Assembly (NCBI GenBank): GCA_015179045.1
Contig: WHUZ01000112.1
Location: 1-64,000, forward strand
Source: Kalaharituber pfeilii
Lineage: Eukaryota; Ascomycota; Pezizomycetes; Pezizales; Pezizaceae
Direction: 5' to 3'
Length of the DNA: 64,000 nt
Part shown: piece after piece, positions 11,132 through 19,447 of the stretch
Layout: every line of letters starts with the position of its first letter
Numbering within the stretch: the stretch's first letter is position 1
The notes under the pieces: model-generated
The model's input: the letters and a program-made list of their open reading frames with translations, nothing else
Database searches by the model: none
What the model was told of the DNA's origin: nothing
Translations under genes and position numbers: made by a program

Positions 11132-11163
<32 letters not shown>
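11094..11163 (+). mobile_element. A-tail microinsertion (70 bp)
   Basis: Only the 40-nt A tail (CTCGC/GCGAG version) plus a long A run, with a 15-bp perfect duplication TATTCGCAAATAGCA at 11079-11093 and 11164-11178. It lies just inside the left Harbinger TIR. Confidence 0.9.
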
Positions 11164-11166
<3 letters not shown>

Positions 11167-11386
11167 TCGCAAATAGCAACATCGCCTTCCCGTCGATTTT
11201 GCTGTTTTCTAACGCAATAGAACACGGAATAGAAGCATCGCCTTCCCGTAACCTTCTGTTGTCTTTGAATAGAAATAAGACATCGCTTTCCAAATTGGTT
11301 GAACCCCTTTTTTTTTTGGTGGAGAAAAGGGGTGTCAGGTACCTCTTGAGAAAGCTCTCCACCTCGCATCTCTCATCCATCATCAC

Positions 11387-11475
11387 CCCTCCTCCATCAC
11401 GCCTCCTCCATCACACCTCCTCCATCACACCTTCTCCACCATATCCCCTCTATTACACCTCCTCTATCACGTCTT
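11387..11475. repeat. Minisatellite CTCCATCAC
   Basis: About five to six imperfect 13-14-bp units of the type CTCCATCACACCTC lie immediately upstream of the DUF6818-like gene start. They may be part of its leader. Confidence 0.6.
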
Positions 11476-11544
11476 CTTTCTCCTCCAATGAGACAAAAAA
11501 AACGCATGGCCTCTCCATTAATAGAGCCACCTAGCAAACGTCGC

Positions 11545-12896
11545 AGCCGAGTACTTTGATCTAATTTTTATTCTCAAATACCCGACAGAGCGAGTTTCCC
11601 CCGAGGGGAGAAATTCTGAGAATCCGTCAGCTCAACAACCCGTTGCCAACAGATCGACCACACCACCCCGGCGCCAAGTACCACACGCATAAGCCAATAA
11701 GCATGCCGCCAAAGGGGAGGTACCCACCACCGACACCGGCTAGGAGGCCCCGGACTTGGACGGCCATGAGAGACGAGGAGAAGCAAGCCTTTTTCGAAAC
11801 CCTCGTCGAATACTGGAAATGGGGCATGTGGGGAGAGAATGAAGGGGCTGAACCCCCGAAGAAGGGAGACTACCTCGGGTTCACCTTCGACGACTATGGC
11901 AAATCGGCCCCCCGCTCTCACCTGGCTCCACCACGACCTCCACCACTGAAGATGGGGCTTAGCCCCATCACGTGCGTACACACGGAGCCATCACCACCTC
12001 CACCGCCGCCACCATCGCCACCACCACCACCACCACCACCGCCACCACCACCACCACCACCACCTCCGCCACCCGTCAAAGGGAAGGAGAAGCGGGAGGC
12101 GTCACCGCCGACCTCGACCCGAACGAGGAAGAGGAAGGCTCCTCGCCTTGGTGAAGCACCACCCAGGGCAGCACCACCATCACCACCGCCGCCACCACCA
12201 CCGCCTCCACCTGCGGGGGCACCGCCACCACCGCCACACCCATCGGCTTCATCATCATCGGCATCGCCGTCAACAGACACACCGTCACCACCACCACCAC
12301 CCTCCCAAAACAAAGGGGGCCGAAGACCGCTCCCGAGTCAAGGGGAGGCTTTTCGGCGCCACCAGAAGGGCCACGCCACCACCTCGACATCAGTCAAGCC
12401 CGATGCCTCCACCAAAAGAAACATCGGCATCGTCGTACACGGGATCGCCCTAAGGAAAGACCTGGGGAAGATCAAGGACTGGCTGCAAGCGGCGAACAAG
12501 GGTCTGGGAAAGATCACGGGGGCTCGTTGGCTTAGGCAGAAGGCGTTGTTGGAGAAGGAAGGGAAGAGAACGAGCTCCGTGGTGGTGTATTTGGACAAAG
12601 AGACGGACGTTGAGAAGGTGAGGCTCAGTGGACGGTGGCTCAGATCCACCCGGTATGAGTCGGAGAGGGGACGAAAGTAGGGGTACATACTGGGCGCAAT
12701 CCGCATTACTAGAAGGTCCGCGGATAACACATGTATTTAGGATTAGGATTGGTGTTTTGTTTTAGGCGAGCTGTTTCTGGAGGCGTGATTTTTAACCTTT
12801 TTTTTTTTTTTTTTTCCTATGTATTTAGCACACCATCGCCATAGCCCTTAGGGCGGCACGCGATTAATGATATAAAAAAAAAAAAAAAAAAAAAAA
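11545..12896 (+). mobile_element. ORF1-only A-type LINE (half-LINE), copy 1
   Basis: A 1352-bp insert with a perfect 13-bp target duplication TAGCAAACGTCGC (11532-11544 and 12897-12909). It has a 5' leader, an intact ORF1, ~150 bp of 3' UTR with a T-rich patch, the A tail (ATCGC/GCGAT) and poly(A). There is no trace of ORF2 between ORF1 and the tail. The leader matches copy 2 (54880-56225) around TTTGATCTAATTTT and AAATACCCGACA, so the element is nearly complete at its 5' end. Confidence 0.85.
11703..12680 (+). CDS. LINE ORF1 protein, proline-rich, intact
   Basis: I chose ATG 11703 because the leader of copy 2 aligns to its own ATG at this point; an in-frame ATG at 11643 is the alternative. 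The protein is 325 residues. An N-terminal region around FFETLVEYWKWGMWG is followed by GLSPITCVHTEP, which is shared with copy 2. Long Pro runs encoded by CCA/CCG repeats follow, then a basic RTRKRKAPR patch. The C-terminal ~85 residues are conserved in all ORF1 copies (GIVVHGIALRKDLG, RWLRQKALLEKEGK, SSVVVYL, VRLSGRWLRS). That module probably binds RNA as the Gag-like part of Tad LINEs, an inference from position only. It is the only intact ORF1 in the window. Confidence 0.75.
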   Translation: MPPKGRYPPPTPARRPRTWTAMRDEEKQAFFETLVEYWKWGMWGENEGAEPPKKGDYLGFTFDDYGKSAPRSHLAPPRPPPLKMGLSPITCVHTEPSPPPPPPPSPPPPPPPPPPPPPPPPPPPVKGKEKREASPPTSTRTRKRKAPRLGEAPPRAAPPSPPPPPPPPPPAGAPPPPPHPSASSSSASPSTDTPSPPPPPSQNKGGRRPLPSQGEAFRRHQKGHATTSTSVKPDASTKRNIGIVVHGIALRKDLGKIKDWLQAANKGLGKITGARWLRQKALLEKEGKRTSSVVVYLDKETDVEKVRLSGRWLRSTRYESERGRK

Positions 12897-14633
12897 TAGC
12901 AAACGTCGCGGTGGTAAACCCAAAGGTGCACAGAAATTTACAGAAAGCGACGAGCGGCGTCTACTGCATATAATGGGGGAAATACTTCCATATGGAAGTG
13001 ATATGTGGGAGAAGGTAACAGTATTGAAATATAGATAGTTAGATCATACTAACTCGAAGCAACTGTAGGTTGAGACTGTATATAATGATCTTGCAACGGT
13101 TGAAAAGCGCAAGTCTAGGGATGCAAAATTCCTAAAAGGAATATATACATCCCTCATTAAAGCAAGAAAACCTACAGGGAACCCAAATATACCCGAGAAT
13201 ATCAAGATTGCTTTGGATATTGAAAAGCAGATTGAAGACAAGCTCAGTATGGGGGTACTGAGTGACTCCAAAGCAGAAGAAGAAGGTTCGGAGGGTTCTA
13301 GTGAAGAAGAGAGTGAGGAGGAATCCACATCTAAAGAGGAATTAGATCGTGGAAGCACTACCGACGTAGATGAGTTCGAAGATGAGTCTGATGCAGAGAA
13401 AATCGGAGTACAGCTACAGCTGCACTCATTCTTACCACCACCACCACCATCTACACCATATGCGGCACCGTCACCATCACCCGCACCATATTCTGCGCCT
13501 CCCCCTCCTCCGTCACCTCCCCCTCGTCCTCCGTCACCTCCCCCTCGTCCTCCGTCAGCTCCTCCTCGTCCTCCATCACCTCCTCCTCGTTCTTCGTCAC
13601 CTCCTCCAGCTCCGCAAACTATTCAGGGGATTCTGAAAAGATCTGGCTCCTCATCTAGTATTTCGGAGCCTGGAATTGCTAGCACTATGAAGAAAAAGGC
13701 TAAATCTCCTACCAGTACAAAGCCTTCCTCCCTCTCAGTAAAATTTGAGCCATCTACGAAGGTATCTAAAAAGACTACTGGAACTTCAGCCCCATCTCCA
13801 GCTCCAACTCCTACAGTTGACCGCTTTCGGACTCCTCGTCAAGTCATTCAGAGGCAAGCCATTGAGCGTGATCAGATTATGGCTCGTCTGTCCACAGCTC
13901 TAGAGCCAAATGATACTTTGGAGAAGTTTGGAATGATGCAAGTGGTACAGAGTCAGTTGCAGGAGGAAAGGGCACGTAATGCACGTCTGGAAGAGCGATA
14001 TGATAAGCTTCTTGCAGAGCATCGAAAGTTGGAAATGGAGCATCAAATATGTAAGCTCCTTCAAGGTAATACTAATAGCAGGCTACCTTCAGGTCTATAT
14101 CCTCCTTCAGGACTGCATCCTCCTCTACCTCCGGTTTTACATCATCCTTCTACAGGTTCACATCCTCCTCCTCCTCCTCCACCTCCTTCTTCTGGTTCTA
14201 CACAATATGGGATTGAGCACTCCTTTTCTTCATTGCAGTAGAAATTAGTTTATTGATCTTTGTGAGTTTCCTTTTTTTTTATATATATTTATCACATTCC
14301 TGTAATGAGGTGAAAGTATGGAGGTGGGGGCATTGAGGTGAGGGCAGAAAAGGTACAGCAGGATAGGGTGGGACAGAGGGTACGGTGGAGGAGGCATATT
14401 GGTTGAGGGTGTGACAGTATTATTTTTCTTTATATTTATCTCTTAGCCTTTATATATCTATTAGCCTTGCATATATCTCTTAGTCTCTTATATATCTCTT
14501 TGTCTCCTTATCTCTTTATTAATATTGTATCCTCACTGTATATCGGTTCATCTCTGAGTTTATGCTTTATATACACCATAATTCAATCAAATTAAGTGTC
14601 ACAATTAACATGGTCGGGGGAGTACCGAACCGT

Positions 14634-15045
14634 CTGAACCGCCCGCGTCACCCGCGCTCGCATACCGCGCTCGCATATTGCGCTCGCATATTGCGCTCGC
14701 ATATTGCGCTCGCATACTAGTTCAAGCCCCCCCTTTTTTTTAGCTCCTTCGAACTGACCTGTGCCTTAGCTGAGGTGGTAAGCTGTGGTCTCCAGCAATG
14801 GAGGTAACCAAGAGCAGCCACCGAGAGGTGTAGAATTGAGGGCCCCGGTTCAATTCCGACTGGTGGAAGAGGGTTGTCCGGCATCTCTATGAGATGGGCT
14901 GTAATGCTCCGGTTCCAGCAATGATCTCTTGTGAGTTAGAATTTACTGTAATTTCCTCTCCCTTAGGAGTTAGAAATTCTAATGATGAGCAATTGGGAGC
15001 TGGAACCGGGGTAACTTGTTTTGATTTTTTCTAAGATACTACTAC
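14634..15045 (+). mobile_element. tRNA-derived SINE-like insertion
   Basis: A 412-bp insert flanked by the 11-bp duplication TACCGAACCGT (14623-14633 and 15046-15056). It contains an A-box-like TTAGCTGAGGTGG (about 14766) and a B-box-like GGTTCAATTCC (about 14850). It ends in a short ACT repeat rather than poly(A). It lies between the two Harbinger genes. The promoter boxes suggest Pol III transcription; the parental tRNA is not identified. Confidence 0.6.
14652..14717. repeat. 13-bp tandem repeat GCGCTCGCATATT
   Basis: Five units, the outer ones with CC or AC endings, within the 5' part of the SINE-like insertion. Confidence 0.8.
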
Positions 15046-15374
15046 TACCGAACCGTGATATATCTACCACACCATGCCCTATATATGCCTCCTCGTGCCT
15101 CCGTGCCCATATATGCCTTCGCGTGCCTCCCTCGTGCCCCCGTGCCCCCGTGCCCCCGTTCCTCCTCCATTACATTACGCAACAAAATTATAGAACCTCC
15201 GGATTCGGTCATTCTTTTTGATATCTCCAAACAAATACTCCTGAAAGTTAGAATAAAACCCCCCTTCATTCCAAACACGCTCATACACAGTGCGTATTTG
15301 ATTAGCTCCAACTATACGTGCTCGTATATTATGCAGTCGGCAGCATAGCTCAAGTACAAGATAACGGTAAGCAG

Positions 15375-15871
15375 TAACAACGTGACCCACGAGAGGGTAA
15401 TACGATGCGTAGCGGAAGAATAAGGATAGCGGGGCAAGCGCTATAGAGGAAAGATAATGGTACAAACGGAGGCAGCAATGGAGTGGAGGCACGGAGGAAG
15501 GTAACGAGGAGAGGAGTTGAGCGACTCTATGGTATTAAGTGGGTGCGGGTTTCCGCAGACTATATACACAGAAAGCGAGACGACTATACCCAAATGGTAG
15601 CCGTAGATATAGGCAACAAACTTGTACAGTTTCGTAAAGAAAAGACGAAGTAACACAAGCTGTATGCGAGTTCGAAACAAATCCCAGCTGAATGTGATAT
15701 CCGAAGTAATTCCGTAAATAAATGAAAGAATTACAATATACGAGATAACCATAGCAACCATCCATGTAAACGACATGTGAAACGAAGATAAGAAAGAATT
15801 AAGCCAATAAAACATTAACAGAACGTGTATGTCGTGATAATAGAAGGCGGGATCAGACTGTCCGTTTTGAC
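15375..15871. mobile_element. 497-bp insertion of unknown type in transposase gene
   Basis: Flanked by AAGCAG (15369-15374 and 15872-15877). Excision with one repeat restores the transposase frame, so its boundaries are well set. The ends (TAACAACGTG... and ...CCGTTTTGAC) do not form a clear TIR and there is no poly(A). The minus frame is open by chance. Class unknown. Confidence 0.6.
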
Positions 15872-16855
15872 AAGCAGCATCATCAGCAGGCATTGGTAGC
15901 TTCAATCTTCCAAAAGAGCCTTGTAGGCTTTGCATCCCCCATTCTGCAGCTTGACGTGCTGATACTAACTGCTTATAAAACTCCACCTGATATTGAGCTT
16001 CATCAGGATTATTGGCATATCCAGTATAGTTTGCCTTAGGGGGAGTACGAATCTTTGACTGCAGTTGTGGATGTGCTGTTGTAAAAGCAGTATCGGCAAT
16101 AAGGTAGTATGGTTCTGGAGTTGACTCAATCAACTTGGTGTAAAGATGTCGAGCAACATTAGAGTCATGCCAGCTACCTGGAGCATTAATAGTCGCATGA
16201 ATAATTGTGCCATCAGGAGCAAAAACAAAGAGATTGGAGGTATAGTGGCTACTACACCAGCCATTGTAGAATGCATTTTCAACGTCAAGATCTTGAGATC
16301 TAGCAATTGGAAGATGAAGACCATCAACAAAGCCAAATCCGGACTTTACCAATGGATGACGCTCTCGAATAAGCCTGTAAATTTGTGAGCTATGCTCCAC
16401 TTTCTCCTGTTATAAAGATACATACCTACTAAACTCAAATAGTTCACTCTCCTTAGGCCATTTAACTCGAGCTTCAGGTATTTGCTGCAAACAATATAAG
16501 AGTAGACGCATGCCAAACAATCGATATCGAGAGCAGACAGCAGGAGTTACTCCAAAGATCTGCTGAAGTGTATAATCTGCCATTGTTGAATTAAGATGAT
16601 GAAGAACCAGTCCTAAAGCTCCTGCTGCACTCAATGATCTCCGCCCAATATGACCTTCAGTTAAAGTACCCTCCGGATTTACATCATTCCTTGGAATTGG
16701 TGTTGTATTCCATAGTCTTTCAAAGGGACCCAATAAAAACGCGAAAGAGCTGCAGTCGAAACCCATTGTTGTAATAAAGGCTCTATCATTAGCATTGTTA
16801 TAGAGACTATCCCAAGCTGTTCCACCTCGCGGTTGTGGGAGATCTGGTCGCGTAA

Positions 16856-17347
16856 TAGTGAGCGGCACGAGCCGAGCCAGCTCGAGCTCAAACGAGCCAA
16901 GATCATGCTTGTGTTTTTCTTGACAGCTCGCTAAAATGCTTAGCCAGTGCAAGGTTTCATAAACTGTAAATACCTAATATAGTAAAAATTAGAGACTTGG
17001 AGCTCATTCTGACCTACCAACAACTTCGAAATGCACAATTTAGCTGATAGTAGTGAGAAAGATGAAAATTTAGCTTAGTTTAGTTTAGTTTGTCAATATT
17101 ATGTATATAATCAATCCAGGCTCGAGCTCATGCCACGCCAGCTCGAGCTCATGCCACGCCAGCTCGAGCTCATGCCACGCCAGCTCGAGCTCATGCCACG
17201 CCAGCTCGAGCTCATGCCACGCCAGCTCGAGCTCATGCCACGCCAGCTCGAGCTCATGCCACGCCAGCTCGAGCTCATGCCACGCCAGCTCGAGCTGGCT
17301 CGAGCTCACCCTCCAGCTCGGCTCGAGCTAGCTCGTGCCGCTCACTA
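16856..17347. mobile_element. hAT-type MITE, TAGTG ends, 8-bp TSD
   Basis: A 492-bp element with a 17-bp perfect TIR TAGTGAGCGGCACGAGC and a perfect 8-bp duplication TCGCGTAA (16848-16855 and 17348-17355). The YARNG-type terminus and 8-bp TSD are hAT hallmarks. AGCTCGAGCTC-type subterminal repeats are abundant. It is inserted in the coding sequence of the Harbinger transposase. Confidence 0.85.
17120..17287. repeat. 21-bp tandem repeat, 8 units
   Basis: Eight identical or near-identical copies of a 21-bp unit containing CTCGAGCTCATGCCACG, inside the hAT MITE. The long open frames across it in several registers are a by-product of the period being a multiple of three. Confidence 0.9.
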
Positions 17348-17507
17348 TCGCGTAAGATAAAAGCGCAATCGACGCCTTCGCAATCGTTCACGATAGTCAG
17401 CATAAAGCCAGATAAGGACAAGGGCAGTGATATATCTATTCTGTTCTTGTTCATAGAGCATTAAAGCAGCTGACGAATCCATGGTATGAAAACACGTGAG
17501 CGTGTGT

Positions 17508-17600
17508 GAGAAGGTGGGCGAAGAAAAGGTGGGCGAAGAAAAGGTGGGCGAAGAAAAGGTGGGCGAAGAAAAGGTGTGGGCGAAGGGTGAAAAGGTAGGC
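17508..17600. repeat. 15-bp tandem repeat GTGGGCGAAGAAAAG
   Basis: Four exact units and two degenerate ones lie near the right Harbinger end, just upstream of the transposase start. Period 15 leaves frames open (VGEEK repeats), but no gene is implied. Confidence 0.85.
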
Positions 17601-17760
17601 GAAGAGGTTGAAAAATTTCTAAGTCGAATAGAAATAGTCTATTTGGCTCGAATAGAAAGGGCTCCCCCCCCCCCCCCTATTCCGTTGAAATAGAAATGGC
17701 CATTTTTCGAATAGAACCCCTTCTATTCGGCGCGAATAGACCTACGGGAAGTCCTCCAGT

Positions 17761-18421
17761 ATGCTTTAGGATTCAACTGCATTCCTTCTTCTGTACGAAG
17801 GTGTAAGGACATATTGTAACTCAATCCTGCTCACCTATACTGTATAGCATCTCCTACTGCTTGCTGATAATCAGTATTGCGACGTTTATGCTGGATATAT
17901 ATTGATGGATTTGGTGCCAAAGGATGAGTATGGATTTTATCTGATATCGCAAGCACCCAAGTATCTGTTCCACTATCTATATCTACTCGCAAATTGGTAT
18001 GTATTGCCCATAGACATTCTTTGGCTTGTGTGTTGGTCTGGTGTCTGCTCTGTACTATATATATATTAGTACATAAGTCTTAATTAAAATATATTGACAT
18101 ACCTTCAGAATTCTCTGCATCTAGTTTTCTAGTATCTCGGGGCTTGCCATGATGTACACATCCATAGCGTATACGACCTTTCTTTTCAGACCCACTCAAA
18201 GTCACCACAGCGAAGCCTTTGGTAAATGCATAGTCCTGGAGTCTATCTAAAGCCATATTTGGCCATGCATATTGCTCGCCATCCATAGGGTCTTCACAAT
18301 GTAATTCAGGCATCTCTTCTACAACCTTTATTACTACCGAAACAAGCGCCTTTGGAAGGCTCGGGTGTGGAGTCCAGGTCTGTTTCGCACTCAAGGTACT
18401 GGTTGCAGTGGAGAGTGACAT
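17761..18421 (-). pseudogene. MULE FAR1-like DNA-binding gene, N-terminal part
   Basis: ATG at 18421. Exon 1 reads through GFAVVTLSGSEKKGRIRYGC and KPRDTRKL, a FAR1/WRKY-GCM1-like zinc domain. An intron with GTATGT donor, ACTAAT branch site and ATATAG acceptor lies near 18098-18050. Exon 2 continues LWAIHTNLRVDID...DKIHTHP, the end of the same fold. The gene is then broken by the Harbinger at 17758. FAR1-type domains are the DNA-binding moiety of MULE transposases. No catalytic domain is present, so this is a non-autonomous or DNA-binding-only derivative. Confidence 0.7.
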
Positions 18422-18920
18422 TTTAGTGAGCGCAAAGCAAGTATAGGGCAGAAAAATTAAATAAGGACTCGCGAGTACTATATGAATATATGTATCGGCT
18501 GGAAAATATCTGGGATGTAAAGTGCGTGAAGCCTTTGTAATTGTGTTGGAGTAATGAAAATCTCAAAACCAGTAGCTACAGTGCGAATTATCAAAGAAAA
18601 ATTTCCCAGTTCGGAGAGTTAGGCGCATTGATTACCCTGCACCGAAAATATCTGCCGCACCAAGACAGTCTGCCACACCAAGACAGTGAGCTCAGCCGCA
18701 CCATATGCAAGACGGGACAGTCAGTTATGCAACCTTCGGGACAGTCAGGACTGTCCGGAGACATCCCGACCACGGGGTGTCACTCTGATATAAAGATCAA
18801 GGTGAACGCACTCGAGACGCCGAGAGGTGGGCTCTTCTAGGCCGAATTTGTGAAGGGACGCCAAGGCGCTATTTTTAATAGTGGAAAGGGCATTTAATAG
18901 TGGAGAGGGCAGGGGACCTG

Positions 18921-19036
18921 GATTAAGAATTCATCTCGCCATGAATCGAGCATATCGAATGACTTTGCATTGTTGACATCATAGACAAGCACACAGCAGT
19001 CTGCGCCTCTGTAGAAGGCCACTCCTTTTTGACGTC
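18921..19036 (-). pseudogene. Rab7/Ypt7-like GTPase fragment
   Basis: The minus strand encodes [19 protein letters not shown] followed by [17 protein letters not shown]. This is the switch II to alpha-3 part of Rab7/Ypt7 GTPases. The preceding region (expected QERFQSLG) is shortened and out of frame at about 19025-19035. An A-type LINE tail abuts it at 19041. The rest of the GTPase is not found nearby, so I call it a relic or captured exon. The living gene would act in vacuole fusion. Confidence 0.7.
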
Positions 19037-19040
19037 CTGG

Positions 19041-19150
19041 TTTTTTTTTTTTTTTTTTTTTTTTTTTATATCAGTGATCGTGTGCCGTCTTAGGGGCTAT
19101 TTGCTTGTGGTGGATTCAAGTGTGGTCGAGACTGTAAATATCCACAATCA
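19041..19150 (-). mobile_element. Diverged A-type LINE 3' end
   Basis: A T run of 27, then TATATCAGTGATCGTGTGCCG and GGGGCTAT, an A tail with several substitutions, followed by presumed LINE 3' sequence of unknown length. Confidence 0.55.
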
Positions 19151-19374
19151 ACACAGGAAACAACTTGAATTAAAGAGTTAAATTAAGATCCCGTAATGCT
19201 GCTTGATGGGGACGCGGTGGGGAAGAAGTGGGAGAAACAGAAACTAGTTAAATTTATACTTTCACTCGGGAGTAAGACCCTAAACATGGCCCATCTGCTA
19301 AGGCCCTCTGCAAAAGTGCAACATGACCCAGAATGCAAATGCCTGTTTGATACCTGCTAGTTTCTTCCTTTATA

Positions 19375-19416
19375 TCATAAGTACGCGAGTAATGCTATAT
19401 ATTAAAAAAAAAAAAA
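19375..19416 (+). mobile_element. 42-bp A-tail microinsertion, sub-hairpin
   Basis: Only the last ~26 nt of the tail (GCGAGTAATGCTATAT type) plus A13, between perfect copies of TTCCTTTATA (19365-19374 and 19417-19426). It is shorter than the hairpin itself, so reverse transcription stopped within the structure. Confidence 0.8.
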
Positions 19417-19447
19417 TTCCTTTATAAGTCACTGCGCCTGGTACTCC

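Larger units (their letters stand above)
11488..14241 (+). pseudogene. Harbinger accessory gene, DUF6818-like, split by LINE
   Basis: The exons are 11488-11544, 12910-13014 and 13069-14241. The half-LINE 11545-12896 with its TSD lies between the first two. The 54-nt intron (GTAACA donor, ACTAAC branch site, TGTAG acceptor) is phase 0. Removing the LINE and one TSD restores one open frame from ATG 11488 (MRQKKRMASPL...PPSKRR then GGKPKGAQKFT). The N-terminal ~90 residues match the Myb/SANT-like module of fungal Harbinger partner proteins (GSDMWEKV, RDAKFLKGIY, KARKPTGNPNIPENI). An acidic stretch, a Pro-rich stretch (about 13430-13620) and a coiled coil (QSQLQEERARNARLEERYDK) follow. In other Harbingers this partner helps nuclear import and DNA binding of the transposase. 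Confidence 0.75.
15175..17482 (-). pseudogene. PIF/Harbinger DDE transposase, twice interrupted
   Basis: Segments run 17482-17348, then 16855-15878, then 15374-15175. Removal of the hAT MITE (16856-17347 plus one TSD) joins ...FYLTR to PDLPQPRGG in frame. Removal of the 497-bp insert joins PADDAA to YRYLVLELCCRLHN in frame. DDE landmarks are GFVDGLHLP (first Asp), IADTAF (second Asp) and the Glu in AAEWGMQSLQGSFG. The C-terminus ARIVGANQIRTVYERVW is typical of DDE_Tnp_4. A further in-frame TAA lies at 16412-16410. It sits inside a stretch with GTATGT and CAG ends that could be a shrunken intron. The gene converges on the DUF6818-like gene and is inactive as it stands. Confidence 0.8.
11034..17757. 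mobile_element. PIF/Harbinger-type element with two genes
   Basis: The 29-bp perfect inverted repeats begin GGAGGACTTCCCGTAGGTCT and are followed by a further 7 matching bases after one mismatch. AGT flanks both ends (11031-11033 and 17758-17760). MULE copy 2 shows the empty site CTGTTATAGTATGCTTTAGG. Inside lie a + strand DUF6818-like gene and a converging DDE transposase gene. Subterminal TTCTATTCG motifs recur at both ends and may be transposase-binding repeats. The AGT duplication differs from the usual TWA of Harbinger elements. Confidence 0.85.
10534..18768. mobile_element. MULE copy 1 with nested Harbinger
   Basis: The ends are long inverted repeats starting CGGGATGTCTCCGGACAG and running ~100 bp to the GGTGCGGCTGAGCT segment. 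They contain repeated GACTGTCC motifs. A perfect 9-bp duplication ACCACGGGG lies at 10525-10533 and 18769-18777. Nine-bp duplications, long TIRs and a FAR1-like gene identify a Mutator-like element. Subtracting the Harbinger insert leaves ~1.5 kb, close to copy 2 (59987-61513). The right TIR has lost ~20 bp of the GACAGTCAG repeats relative to copy 2. Confidence 0.85.

Noticed and set aside
11918..12313. Gly-rich minus-strand ORF
   Set aside because: Exact antisense of the CCA/CCG proline repeats of the LINE ORF1; composition is a shadow.
14766..14860. A genuine tRNA gene
   Set aside because: Box A and box B are ~80 bp apart with no cloverleaf I could close; the surrounding 412 bp has a TSD, so a SINE is preferred.
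17085..17360. Repetitive ORFs on both strands (SSSCHAS and WHELELA repeats) or a CRISPR-like array
   Set aside because: Period-21 tandem repeat inside a hAT MITE with TIR and TSD. There are no unique spacers, and open frames follow from the period being divisible by three.
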